This document shows, one piece after another, positions 39,835 through 48,497 of a DNA stretch of 64,000 nucleotides. Under the pieces are notes generated by a model that was given only the letters and a program-made list of their open reading frames with translations, was not told the origin of the DNA and did not search any database. A program made the translations under genes and the position numbers. The DNA is taken from the NCBI RefSeq assembly GCF_009873495.1, contig NZ_CP046703.1, forward strand, positions 4,444,501 to 4,508,500, written 5' to 3'. The stretch's first letter is position 1. Every line of letters begins with the position of its first letter. This stretch comes from Nostoc sp. ATCC 53789. GTDB lineage: Bacteria; Cyanobacteriota; Cyanobacteriia; Cyanobacteriales; Nostocaceae.

Positions 39835-40773
39835 ATGAGCTTTAGTTTAGAGAGCTTTCAACTCGGCGATATAATTACTGGAAAAATCATTAAGATCGAG
39901 CCTACAGGTGTTTTAGTTGATTTTTATACACACCAACTAGCTTATGTTCCACTCCTAGAGCTATCACTCAATGAGATTCAGTCCCCAGAAGAAGCTGTGC
40001 AACTTAATGAAATCCGAGAATTTCTAGTTGTAGGAAATTACGATGGCGAACACGATATTTTCTTCTCGCATTGTTCATCTGAGACACTGAAAGATAGCGA
40101 TCGCTTGTACGAGGTTACATTGGATCTGGCTTCTAAAAAATGTGGTCATTCCATAAGTAGAGAAGACCTGATCGTACACACCAAAATTCGTGATGTTCAC
40201 GGAAGCGGAGTATCAGCAACTATTCAGTGGTTCTTGTGTTCTCAAGAGCATCCACCAACGGTTTATTTTTCAATTCGTAAACTAGAGATGCGAAAAGCAT
40301 GGGAACGGGTACGGCAATTGCAGACTGAGGACGTAACAGTATATGGAAAAATCCTTAAAAAGACTTCGAGGGGTGCATTAGTGAAAATTGAGGGTTTGCG
40401 TGGGACAGTTCTTACTTATGTTGATAAGCATAGGGAGGAATTGATAGTAGGGGAGGAATTTCCACTCAATATTATAAAAGTGAGAGAGGACTGTAATCAT
40501 GTAGTACTACTAAATCGCTCTGTTTCAATTAGACTCAGACAGTTGCAGGTTGGTCAGCTTGTTAGCGGCACTATACGGCGTATTAAAGACTATGGTGTGT
40601 TTGTTGATATTGGAGATTTATATGCCTTGTTACCGACCTCAAAAATGTTCCATCCATCTGTTGACCATCCAAACCAATTCTTCAAAATTAATCACCATTT
40701 AAAGGCAAATATCATCAAAATAGATCCTGAAAACGGTCAAGTTGTTCTAGAGAGTTGTGAGAGTTCGGCATAG
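39835..40773 (+). CDS. S1 RNA-binding protein, ribosomal S1 paralog with an inserted segment
   Basis: The 312-residue protein resembles cyanobacterial 30S protein S1. An S1 domain starts at residue 9 (LGDIITGKIIKIEPTGVLVDF), the block FSIRKLEMRKAWERVRQLQ follows at about 145-163, a second S1-like unit at 165-230 (GALVKIEGLRGTVLTY), and a canonical third S1 at 236-308 (VGQLVSGTIRRIKDYGVFVDIG). Between about residues 80 and 143, where S1 normally runs straight on to the linker, lies an unrelated segment of ~65 residues. It probably binds RNA, but hardly replaces ribosomal S1. Confidence 0.8.
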   Translation: MSFSLESFQLGDIITGKIIKIEPTGVLVDFYTHQLAYVPLLELSLNEIQSPEEAVQLNEIREFLVVGNYDGEHDIFFSHCSSETLKDSDRLYEVTLDLASKKCGHSISREDLIVHTKIRDVHGSGVSATIQWFLCSQEHPPTVYFSIRKLEMRKAWERVRQLQTEDVTVYGKILKKTSRGALVKIEGLRGTVLTYVDKHREELIVGEEFPLNIIKVREDCNHVVLLNRSVSIRLRQLQVGQLVSGTIRRIKDYGVFVDIGDLYALLPTSKMFHPSVDHPNQFFKINHHLKANIIKIDPENGQVVLESCESSA

Positions 40774-40802
40774 CAGATGAGTGTCAGCTACAGCACACAG
40801 CA

Positions 40803-40932
40803 TCAAATATCCTCTCGTGGAAAGCTAGCCCATTCTTCAGTACGGGCTACATCAATTTCCTCTGTGGAAGGCGCGTTTCCTAAATCAGCACATAGTCCCC
40901 ACAAGGATTGGCGGGGATGGATAGACAGTTTA
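40803..40932 (-). pseudogene. Antitoxin-like gene, C-terminal fragment (split by the IS)
   Basis: On the minus strand this fragment encodes LSIHPRQSLWGLCADLGNAP, then TEEIDVARTEEWASFPREDI and a TGA stop. Joined to the fragment at 42256-42362 with one copy of the TTA target, it restores a single 77-codon ORF. The SLWGLCADLG and EWASFPREDI ends are, as I know them, typical of small cyanobacterial antitoxins that precede PIN-domain toxins. No toxin gene remains beside it; the S1 gene ends 29 bp away. Confidence 0.8.
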
Positions 40933-41014
40933 GGGACTTGCGAAAAAATAAAGTACCAGCCATTCTAGAATATTTAGGAAGCGCGGATCTACTAACCCCC
41001 ACTAAATCTCTAGA

Positions 41015-42228
41015 ATGAAAATCCCTCAAGTCATGCTGACTGACACCATCAAATCTACCTTTAAAGATGCAGCCAAAAAACTAACTGGCAGTCGCAAAAG
41101 AGACTTCATGGCAAAAGTCACCGAAGATTACTTCGATAGTTCAGCCCGCAAAGCAGAAACAGTGTTGGGGTGGAATCGCCAGAGTGTACAACTTGGCTTG
41201 GATGAACGGCGGACGGGGATAGTCTGTGTAGATAACTATCAGGCAAGAGGAAGACACAAGAGTATTGAGATTCTGCCCAATTTAGAATCGGATATTCGTT
41301 CATTGGTAGATGCTAAAGCTCAAACCGACCCAAAATTTCAATCAACTTTTCTGTATGCGCGCATTAGTGCCAGAGCAGTAAGAGAGGCATTGTTAGGTGA
41401 AAAGGGATACGACCAGAGCGAATTACCGTCTCGCCAAACCCTAGGGACGATTCTTAATGGCTTGGGGTATCGCCTAAAAAAACACAAAAAACCAAGCCCT
41501 TGAAAAAGATTCCCCAAACAGATGCCATATTTGAGAATGTGTTCCGGGAGAATCAGGCATCAGATGAGAATCACAAATCGTTGAGAGTGTCTATTGATAC
41601 TAAAGCCAAAGTGAAGATTGGGAACCTTTCTAGAGGTGGTAAAGCCCGGACACTGGAGGCAAAAGCCGCTGATGACCACGATACACAGTGGCAAGAAGTC
41701 TTAGTTCCATTTGGTATTCTCAACACACACAGCCAGCAGCTATCAATTTACTTCGGTCAGTCGGCTGAAACTAGTGATTTTATTGTCGATTGTTTAACCG
41801 CTTGGTGGCATGAGAATCAACACAATTACCTTGAGCTTGATGAATGGGTGATTGATCTCGATGGCGGTGCGGCGACTCGCAGTGACCGCACACAATTTAT
41901 CAAACGCATGGTTGAACTGTCTGATGCGATTAATTTAAGAATCCGACTGATTTACTATCCTCCCTACCATAGCAAGTACAATCCGATAGAACGGTGTTGG
42001 GCTACTTTAGAAAACTATTGGAATGGCGCGATTTTAGATTCTGTTGAAACCGCACTACATTGGGCTTCTAATATGACTTGGAAAGGTATTGCACCCATTG
42101 TACATCTGGTTGAAACCACCTATGAAAAAGGAATTAAGGTTCTTTCACAAGAGTTAGAACAATATCAACCTTTCTGGCAACGTTCTGAAACATTACCCAA
42201 ATGGGATATCACGATTGTCCCAGTTTGA
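41015..42228 (+). CDS. ISAzo13 family transposase (two frames, -1 frameshift)
   Basis: The first frame (41015-41503) encodes the N-terminal DNA-binding half and ends in KKHKKPSP-stop. The second (41500-42228) encodes the DDE catalytic half with SIDTKAKVKIGNLSRGG, the WVIDLDGGAATRSDRT block and YYPPYHSKYNPIERCW with the final Glu. At 41476-41482 seven A residues lie in the A-AAA-AAA phase; slipping back one base gives TQKTKPLKKIPQTDAIF, the usual family sequence. Programmed frameshifting is likely, but a plain frameshift mutation is possible. Confidence 0.88.
41476..41482 (+). promoter_or_regulatory. Candidate -1 ribosomal frameshift site (A7)
   Basis: In the frame of the first transposase ORF the codons read CTA AAA AAA CAC, giving the slippery heptamer A-AAA-AAA. 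A -1 slip here joins the two transposase frames in the conserved family order. Confidence 0.7.
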
Positions 42229-42255
42229 TTGGTATCTTATTTTATTGCAAGTCCC

Positions 42256-42362
42256 TTATCTGTTAACTCGCGTTCTATATCAGGAGCAATTTGTTGGATC
42301 AAACGTACTTTGTCCACAGTTGAAAGCTGCTTTGCTAGTCTGATAACTTCTTTTAAGCTCAC
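42256..42362 (-). pseudogene. Antitoxin-like gene, N-terminal fragment (split by the IS)
   Basis: Beginning with GTG at 42362, this fragment encodes a helical start, MSLKEVIRLAKQLSTVDKVR and then IQQIAPDIERELTD, and runs into the right end of the IS. It fits head-on with the C-terminal fragment at 40803-40932. An in-frame TGA three codons upstream of the GTG limits the start. The helical N terminus is of the kind found in small antitoxins. Confidence 0.8.
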
Positions 42363-42432
42363 AAATTTTCACCTGCTTCATCTGCAAAAATTTTAACAAT
42401 AGCCAATAATACTGGGCTTTTTGGTGCAATCT

Positions 42433-43071
42433 TTACGCAAGAGTCTCAACCACAGTACCCACCACACAAGCTTTATTCAAATTAACGCCGCTCAAATTTG
42501 CACCTTCTAACTCTGCACAAAGTAAATTAGCTCCTGTCAAATTCGCCCCTGCCAAATTCGCCCCCCGTAAATCAGCTTCTTCCAGGTTTGCTTCACTCAA
42601 TAAAGCCCCTTGCAAATCGGCGCGACTCAAATCTGCACCTTTGAGATTTGCCCCAGTCAGGTTTGCACCGCGCAAGTCAGCACCGCGCAAATCAACGCCT
42701 TGTAAGTTGACGTTCATCAAATTAGCACCACTCAAGAAAGCACCCACCAATGACACATCACTGAGTCTTGCTCCCATCAAGTTAGCGCCACGCAAATTAC
42801 TACCCCGCAAGTCAGCACCCGTTAAATCTGCTTGCATCAGGTTTGCTCCCATCAAATTCGCCCGCAAGTCAGTTTCTTGGAGGTTCGCTCCCATGAGGTT
42901 CGCCCCTTCTAAATGCCCACCTTCGAGTTTGGAAGCAGCGAAATTAGTGCCGACAAGGGTAGCACCAGCAAGATTAATCCGGCTTAAATCCAGTCGGGAG
43001 AGTTCCTCGTCTTCTAAATTTGCCCCTGGAAGTTGTTTGAGTTTTCCTAATCTAATGGCTTCAATATTCAT
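42433..43071 (-). CDS. Pentapeptide repeat protein
   Basis: From about residue 15 to 205 the protein is built of A(N/D)LXX pentapeptide repeats, which fold into a right-handed square beta-helix. One repeat is a residue short (ETDLR directly followed by ANLMG), which breaks the register once near residue 70. The N terminus MNIEAIRLGKLKQL is not repetitive. The family has mostly unknown roles; some members mimic DNA. It overlaps the DICT gene upstream by 4 bp (ATGA), indicating coupled translation. Confidence 0.9.
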   Translation of the reverse strand: MNIEAIRLGKLKQLPGANLEDEELSRLDLSRINLAGATLVGTNFAASKLEGGHLEGANLMGANLQETDLRANLMGANLMQADLTGADLRGSNLRGANLMGARLSDVSLVGAFLSGANLMNVNLQGVDLRGADLRGANLTGANLKGADLSRADLQGALLSEANLEEADLRGANLAGANLTGANLLCAELEGANLSGVNLNKACVVGTVVETLA

Positions 43072-44465
43072 GTAAAGTAACTACCAATCTCTTCACTGAT
43101 CTTGCTGTGGCTATCCCATTGGGAATCAAGTATCCAGATACCGGCGCTAAATTTGGGTGTCATGATGGGTAAGTCGAGTCCCTGTTGTAAACCCATAACT
43201 AATAAAGTTAGGGTATCTACAAGTTTAGGGTCAAAGCGGTTAGATTGTTGCTGTTTGCACTCATCTAATGCTTGAGTAAATATCTGTTCCCGGCTTTGAT
43301 TTGACGATTTTAGCTGATTAACTCGCCACTGAAAGTCTGCCAATAATGCCAAAATCCTCGACTCTAGGGGAATTTCATCTCCAGCTAAACCTGCTGGTTC
43401 CCCTGTGCCATTCCACCACTCGCTTTGGTGAGTAATAATTTGGGCAACGGCTCGTAATCTTGGCATAGTTCGCAATACTTGTGCCCCTGGTACTAAGGGA
43501 CAAGTTAAAGGACAACTGGGAGCATCTTCTTGGTAGCGTGTGGATATACCATCTGTGAGAACGCTTTCTGCTTTTTGTAACGGATCTATGCGATGTAACA
43601 AAGCCGCCAAGCGCAATCTTTTAATCTGCCAGGCGGGAAGATCCAAAAGCTGGCCGATCGCTTCAGCAAGAACTACTACTTCCGCAGCTGCCATTGGATT
43701 GTTCACATCTGCCATATCCATCAGTTGCGCCATTCGCAAAAAGGCTTGGATTTCGTTAGAAACCAAGTTGCGATCTAGCGTTTGTTGGTGAGACGCTGTT
43801 GGGATGGATAAATTATCTTGCCCAGTCTGGAGGTAATCTACTACACGGGAGACAACTGCACCTAAATTTTGGGATCTGTCCATTGACGGGACAATTTGTT
43901 GTTTGTCGGCTGTGAGTTTTTGGGCCAGTTCTGGGTTGTATTTTTTGATGTGAGCGATCGCTATTTCTGCTGTCTCTTGGACTAACTCCGGCTCAAATGT
44001 CCACAAACCATAGAATTTGCGCTCTAAGTCCGATGTCGGTACTCCAGCGCTGCCATAATCAGCTTCTGATAATTCTTGACAAATTACCATTGCTGTGTAT
44101 TTAGGCGATAAAATAATTAAGTGCCACTCCTGTTCAACTGGATCGCCTGCATCTAAGCCTACTAAGTCTACATTGGGTAGCTGGCTGGTAGGATGTTCAG
44201 CAAAGCCAGATTCAGAGGCGGCCATAATGGCAATTTGGCGGCTACGATGGGCGATGTCTGCATATCGTTCAGCTTCTTGTAGATACCATTTCCCCTGTTG
44301 AAAGGCTGTGATCACTAGGGGTGTACCGTCATCTGTTAAGATATGATCTTCTAAAGCGTGGCACAGGGCAACTAGGGTATTTTTGTAGTAAACACCGAAT
44401 CGAATTGGCCTGGTGGTATGGCGATGGGCTGTTTCTAGCTTTTGTAAGATTGAACCTTCTAACAT
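43068..44465 (-). CDS. DICT sensory domain protein with degenerate HD-GYP-like C terminus
   Basis: Residues about 1-160 (from Met 44465) match the DICT sensory domain (SILQKLETAHRHTTRPIRFG, then FQQGKWYLQEAERYADIA), associated with light or signal-controlled cyclic-di-GMP proteins. The C-terminal half resembles an HD-GYP phosphodiesterase: RLRLAALLHRID in place of HD and HQSEWWNGTGEPAGLAGDEIP in place of the GYP block. As the HD and GYP residues are altered, it is probably a binding rather than a catalytic module. The pentapeptide protein downstream is translationally coupled. Confidence 0.8.
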   Translation of the reverse strand: MLEGSILQKLETAHRHTTRPIRFGVYYKNTLVALCHALEDHILTDDGTPLVITAFQQGKWYLQEAERYADIAHRSRQIAIMAASESGFAEHPTSQLPNVDLVGLDAGDPVEQEWHLIILSPKYTAMVICQELSEADYGSAGVPTSDLERKFYGLWTFEPELVQETAEIAIAHIKKYNPELAQKLTADKQQIVPSMDRSQNLGAVVSRVVDYLQTGQDNLSIPTASHQQTLDRNLVSNEIQAFLRMAQLMDMADVNNPMAAAEVVVLAEAIGQLLDLPAWQIKRLRLAALLHRIDPLQKAESVLTDGISTRYQEDAPSCPLTCPLVPGAQVLRTMPRLRAVAQIITHQSEWWNGTGEPAGLAGDEIPLESRILALLADFQWRVNQLKSSNQSREQIFTQALDECKQQQSNRFDPKLVDTLTLLVMGLQQGLDLPIMTPKFSAGIWILDSQWDSHSKISEEIGSYFT

Positions 44466-44532
44466 GGGATTTGGTAAAAATAACCGCAGAGGCACAGAGG
44501 AAGAGAGGGGAGAAATTCAGAATTCGTGTTTT

Positions 44533-46104
44533 CTAGGATATACCCGCTAACTGTTTTTCTTTCGTTTCTATTGGTGCGGAAAGTGCTGCTTCTAAGTCGG
44601 CACAACCCAGTTTTTCTTCTAAGATTTTCATGACTTCGCGTCCGAAATCGTTGGGGTTTTGTTGCCAAGCTTGCAAGCAGACTTCGCCGAAGAATGAACC
44701 AAGGGGTTCGGGATTCCAGAGAAGTTTTTTGGCTGTCCACGGCATCAAACTCATTGGATCATACCCTGGTTTGAGGATGCCTTCTTTGAAAGCGTATTCT
44801 TCTAAATGGGTATGAGGTTGCAGCCCAATAAAAAAGATAGCAGGTTCAACTTTATCAGCACCAAAAATTCGTTCTAGTTCGCGGTGGTAGGCGATGGTTT
44901 GGCGGATGGTTTCGGGACGTTCGTCAATAACGTTAAAGGAGTAGTTGACGGAAACTAAGTCATTGAAACCAGCTGCTTTTAAGTCACGGCAGTTTTGCAA
45001 GACGGTTCGCAGGTTGTACCCCATCCGCATTTTCCGCACGAGTTCTTGAGAACCACTGGTAATCCCGATTTCAAAGTAATTCATCCCGGTTTTCGCCATC
45101 AAGTCGCACAATTCGGGTGTCAAATTGTCGGCTCTGATATATGCTGCCCAGTGGATATCTGTCATACCAGAATCGACGATTTTTTGCAAGAGTTCTATGG
45201 CATCGTCGATAAATTTTCGTGCTGGGATAAATTGGGCATCGGTAAACCAAAAGTTGCGAATGCCGCGATCGTATAATTGGCGCATCTCAGCAACTACTTC
45301 ATCTGCTGGGTTGATGCGTACTTGTTTGCCTTCGACAACCGTATAGACGCAATAACAACAGTTGTGGGGACAACCACGCTTAGTTTGTACACCTATATAA
45401 AAGTCTTCTTCTTGCAGGTAAAAGTTAAATTCCGGCCAGATGGTTTCGATATAGTCGTAGTTACAAGCTGTTTTTTCTAGTGGGGTAGGTTGTTCGTGAA
45501 TCAGTCGTTTTCGTGGTTGCGTTTCTCCCGCAACGTAACAGCGTTCATCTCGAAAATCTTTGCCACTTAAAAGTTTTTCCAGCAGAGTTTCGCCTTCGCC
45601 CACAGAAATAATTGTCCCTTGGGGTAAGCTTTTACCCAATTGTTCGTAAAATACGCTAACTGCACCACCACCGACAACGACACGGGCATTAGAATTATAT
45701 TTTTGGGCACGCTTTAAACCGCGTTTGATTAAGCCCTGGTTTCGCCATAACTCTACATAGTAAGCGATGAAGATTCGTAAACCGCCCAATCCGCCACGTA
45801 GTTTTAATAGAGGATTCTTCGCGTAGTAAAATTCAAAGGCGTTTTGCAGTGGGTTGCCACCACGCCCACCAACTGGGGCATAAATTTGAATATCCCGCCA
45901 AGAAAATACTAGCAGTGTCGGTTTAAATTCATCGATACAGCGATCCAAAGCAGAATTGTAGTCTAAAGGTGGCACCGTTCCTAAATCGAAGATGCGCTGT
46001 GCAATATTAGGAAACTGCTTATGGACATGATCGCTCAAGTAGACAACCCCAATAGGAAAGATGGGGTTACAAGGAAGGCGAACGTAAAGAATTCGATTTT
46101 CCAT
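44533..46104 (-). CDS. Radical SAM protein, photosystem II high-light acclimation type (Slr0320-like)
   Basis: From Met 46104 the 523-residue protein has an N-terminal B12-binding-like part and a radical SAM domain with RGCPHNCCYC (cluster cysteines 245, 249, 252), then the barrel with YIRADNLTPELCDLMAKTG and IGITSGSQELVRKMRMGY. It looks like the cyanobacterial family typified by Synechocystis Slr0320, which is needed for photosystem II function in high light; the reaction is unknown. The frame is open to 46158, but MENRILYVRLPCNP is the expected N terminus. Confidence 0.8.
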   Translation of the reverse strand: MENRILYVRLPCNPIFPIGVVYLSDHVHKQFPNIAQRIFDLGTVPPLDYNSALDRCIDEFKPTLLVFSWRDIQIYAPVGGRGGNPLQNAFEFYYAKNPLLKLRGGLGGLRIFIAYYVELWRNQGLIKRGLKRAQKYNSNARVVVGGGAVSVFYEQLGKSLPQGTIISVGEGETLLEKLLSGKDFRDERCYVAGETQPRKRLIHEQPTPLEKTACNYDYIETIWPEFNFYLQEEDFYIGVQTKRGCPHNCCYCVYTVVEGKQVRINPADEVVAEMRQLYDRGIRNFWFTDAQFIPARKFIDDAIELLQKIVDSGMTDIHWAAYIRADNLTPELCDLMAKTGMNYFEIGITSGSQELVRKMRMGYNLRTVLQNCRDLKAAGFNDLVSVNYSFNVIDERPETIRQTIAYHRELERIFGADKVEPAIFFIGLQPHTHLEEYAFKEGILKPGYDPMSLMPWTAKKLLWNPEPLGSFFGEVCLQAWQQNPNDFGREVMKILEEKLGCADLEAALSAPIETKEKQLAGIS

Positions 46105-46158
46105 CATTTGTGTTTTGACTTCCATCTTGCCAATCTTTGGAGAAAGCGAGAAAAACAT

Positions 46159-46699
46159 CCAGTTTTAAAGTATGTGCTTGTTTTATTAGGTTTTAATTAT
46201 CACAATCGCCCTTGACATTTCACTTCATTGCTGGTAATGAGAAAACTAATATTAGCAATTGCAGGAAACGCTAAAATTGCTATGCATAAAACATACATAG
46301 AATTTATAGATAGGCTTTATGAAGATATTTTTCATATAGCTTTACCATAACATTGAGTTTATTCATTAAGCGATGATCCCAGCCTATTAATCCTGGGATA
46401 GATGAAACGGCAAAACTCCCTTACTCGCTAGGCGAAAAGCAAGGGGATCGTGGTCTTATCTGCCCTAGGAGAATTAAAGCTTTGATACCAGGATAAAATC
46501 TTAAAAACTTTTGTATATAGTGTATAATTCCGAAAAAGCTACAAATAATTACAAAGTTTTTATAACTAAAAATATATCTTTAGGAAGAAATAATCTCCAA
46601 AGACACAGTTGGTATTCACAGTTACAGCAACTGGGGATCAGTGAGTGCTAGGCTTGCCCAGTGTAATGTAAAATTGTGGCGTAAAGCTCCTCAGCAGTT
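46159..46699 (+). promoter_or_regulatory. Upstream region of the DUF1830 gene with possible structured RNA
   Basis: No gene is apparent. Between 46371 and 46449 a hairpin ATCCCAG / CTGGGAT (46376-46382 and 46393-46399) competes with an alternative pairing GATCCC (46375-46380) with GGGATC (46444-46449). A second stem CCCTT / AAGGG encloses CGCTAGGCG. TATAGTGTATAATTCC near 46515 resembles a promoter -10 region downstream of these structures, so the RNA might be separate from the DUF1830 message. Confidence 0.35.
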
Positions 46700-47080
46700 A
46701 TGGCTCAAATATTAGATCCTCTACCACCTGAGCAATCGGGAAAAATTCTCTGCTGCTACATTAATGCCACGAGCAAAATACAGGTGGCTCGCATCTGCAA
46801 TATTCCCAACTGGTACTTTGAAAGGGTTGTTTTCCCTGGACAACGTTTAGTTTTTGAAGCTCCACGAAAAGGTCAATTGGAGATTCATACAGGGATGATG
46901 GCAAGTGCAATTTTATCCGATAAGATTCCGTGCGATCGCCTGATGCTCGAAGAAACCAGTACTCATGAGTTTGATACAGACTCATTATCTGGAAAAGACC
47001 CTATTAATACCAAATCATTGGTGCAGCAAATTAATACAAACACTGGAGATAGTATAAAACCCTTACAAGTCGCTCTTTAG
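46700..47080 (+). CDS. DUF1830 family protein
   Basis: This 126-residue soluble protein belongs to a cyanobacterial family of unknown role. The family core is KILCCYINATSKIQVARICNIPNWYFERVVFPGQRLVFEA, then GQLEIHTGM, ending near residue 80. The C-terminal ~45 residues are polar and not conserved. A clear terminator follows. Confidence 0.8.
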   Translation: MAQILDPLPPEQSGKILCCYINATSKIQVARICNIPNWYFERVVFPGQRLVFEAPRKGQLEIHTGMMASAILSDKIPCDRLMLEETSTHEFDTDSLSGKDPINTKSLVQQINTNTGDSIKPLQVAL

Positions 47081-47117
47081 CAGCTGTTAATTAAAAAAAA
47101 CAATTTGACTCAATTTT

Positions 47118-47145
47118 AGGGTTGCTGAATTCGGCAGCCCTTTTT
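47118..47145 (+). terminator. Intrinsic terminator after the DUF1830 gene
   Basis: GGGTTGCTG pairs with CGGCAGCCC (two G-U pairs) around the loop AATT and is followed by five T residues. Confidence 0.85.
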
Positions 47146-47262
47146 ATATTGGGCATGGGACATGGAAACAAGGAGAGTTGGAGACAAGGTAAAAGACTTG
47201 TTGCAATTTCTCACCTTATCTCCTGATTTCCCCACTGCCCACTCTCATCTACAATCATTCTT

Positions 47263-47724
47263 ATGAATCTGCCTTCATTTCTTTGGTTGTGGAAAATAGC
47301 GGCCTGGTCGATGGGTTTGTCCCTACTAGCATATCTGATGTTAGCAATCACCGGCGTTTTAATGTTTCGAGCGAGAACTTCGCAGCAATTTCCTTTTATT
47401 ACGCCATTTATGGGCGGAAATAAAGGGGTGCGATCGCTCCACTATACAATGGGTATCAGCATGGTAAGCTTAGTGCTACTATTGCTGGCTATCGGTATTG
47501 TTGGCACTTTAGGGCACTTTGGTTCTTTAGGTCACTCCTCACATTTAGTTGCGGGATTGATAGTGGTAGCATTAGTTTTACTGTCTGCTTTCAGCGCCAC
47601 GCAAATTAGTGCCAGACGGTCTTGGGCTAGACCCTTACATATCGGCGTAAATATTATTCTGTTTATAGGATTTGCCTGGGTATCCCTGACTGGTTGGATT
47701 GTAGTGCAAAAGTATTTACCTTAA
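47263..47724 (+). CDS. DUF4079 family membrane protein
   Basis: This 153-residue protein has four likely membrane helices (about residues 12-34, 62-84, 88-110 and 125-148). His residues appear near helix ends (SLHYTMGIS, LGHSSHLV, PLHIGVNI), as in haem-binding cytochrome b561-like bundles, though haem binding is only an inference. The family is cyanobacterial and of unknown role. Confidence 0.75.
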   Translation: MNLPSFLWLWKIAAWSMGLSLLAYLMLAITGVLMFRARTSQQFPFITPFMGGNKGVRSLHYTMGISMVSLVLLLLAIGIVGTLGHFGSLGHSSHLVAGLIVVALVLLSAFSATQISARRSWARPLHIGVNIILFIGFAWVSLTGWIVVQKYLP

Positions 47725-47833
47725 AGAATTAGTAATTACGAATTACGAATTATTAAAGTGGCATACCTTATTTCAACAGTCCAGCTAAGACATAGACCTA
47801 CCCTACAATGAAGAAAAGCATTGTAATTAAGCC

Positions 47834-48400
47834 GTGACAGCAAACTCAGCCAATATCTCAGTTTCTATTTTTCGTCTGTCTCCTTTAATTCGGATAACGC
47901 TGCTGAGTCTATACATAGCACTCACAGTCCCATTACCCTTTTTATCGCAGGTAACAGCCGCACCCGTACCTCCAGAATTTTTGTGGATAGGGATTAGCAT
48001 CGGTTTAGTTGCCTTGTACGCTGTATTGACTGAACAAGTAGTGGTAGATGACCAGGGAATTCAGGTTACTTACCCCGCCTGGGTGCCTCGATTTTTTCGT
48101 AAAGGCTGGTTTTTACCTTGGTCAGAGGTGAAAGAGTTAAAACCCCGCACCACTGGTCAAGGAGGGCTAGTTTATTACTTCCTCAGCCATGATGGGAAAG
48201 CTTATTTACTACCAATGCGTGTAGCTGGATTTGCCCGTTTTGTGCAAATTGTCCAAGCAAAGACAGGCATTGATACTACAGATGTTCGCCCTTTAGCACA
48301 GCCGTGGATGTACCTGATTTTACTAGGATTCACGCTGCTGTTACTATTAGTCGATGGCTGGGCGATCGCTACAGCTTTAACTACTGCACAATTAACTTAA
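47834..48400 (+). CDS. Hypothetical membrane protein with PH-like domain
   Basis: I do not recognise a named family. The 188-residue protein starts at GTG, has two hydrophobic segments near residues 18-65, a soluble middle (VVDDQGIQVTYPAWVPRFFRKGWFLPWSEVKELKPR) that looks like a bacterial PH-type beta domain, and a C-terminal membrane helix at about 158-182. It is 109 bp after the DUF4079 gene and may be read with it. Confidence 0.7.
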   Translation: MTANSANISVSIFRLSPLIRITLLSLYIALTVPLPFLSQVTAAPVPPEFLWIGISIGLVALYAVLTEQVVVDDQGIQVTYPAWVPRFFRKGWFLPWSEVKELKPRTTGQGGLVYYFLSHDGKAYLLPMRVAGFARFVQIVQAKTGIDTTDVRPLAQPWMYLILLGFTLLLLLVDGWAIATALTTAQLT

Positions 48401-48418
48401 AATTGGCATAGGGCATTG

Positions 48419-48490
48419 GGCATGGGTCAAGAATCAATCAATAGTTCTTCTTCCCCTGCTTCCCCTGCTTCCCCATCTCCATATCTCCCC
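48419..48490. repeat. Low-complexity CTTCCCCTG repeats
   Basis: Tandem CTTCCCCTGC and CTCCCCACTCCCC units, a frequent Nostoc spacer type, precede the ABC gene and overlap its ribosome binding region. A related TCCTGCCTCC run lies at 58866-58905. Confidence 0.6.
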
Positions 48491-48497
48491 ACTCCCC

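Larger units (their letters stand above)
40933..42255 (+). mobile_element. ISAzo13-type insertion sequence
   Basis: The 1323-bp element begins GGGACTTGCGAAAAAATAAA and its right end, reversed, reads GGGACTTGCAATAAAATAAG; the imperfect inverted repeats extend about 27 bp. TTA is repeated at 40930-40932 and 42256-42258 as the likely target duplication. It carries one transposase in two overlapping frames. It sits inside a small antitoxin-like gene on the other strand. Confidence 0.88.
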
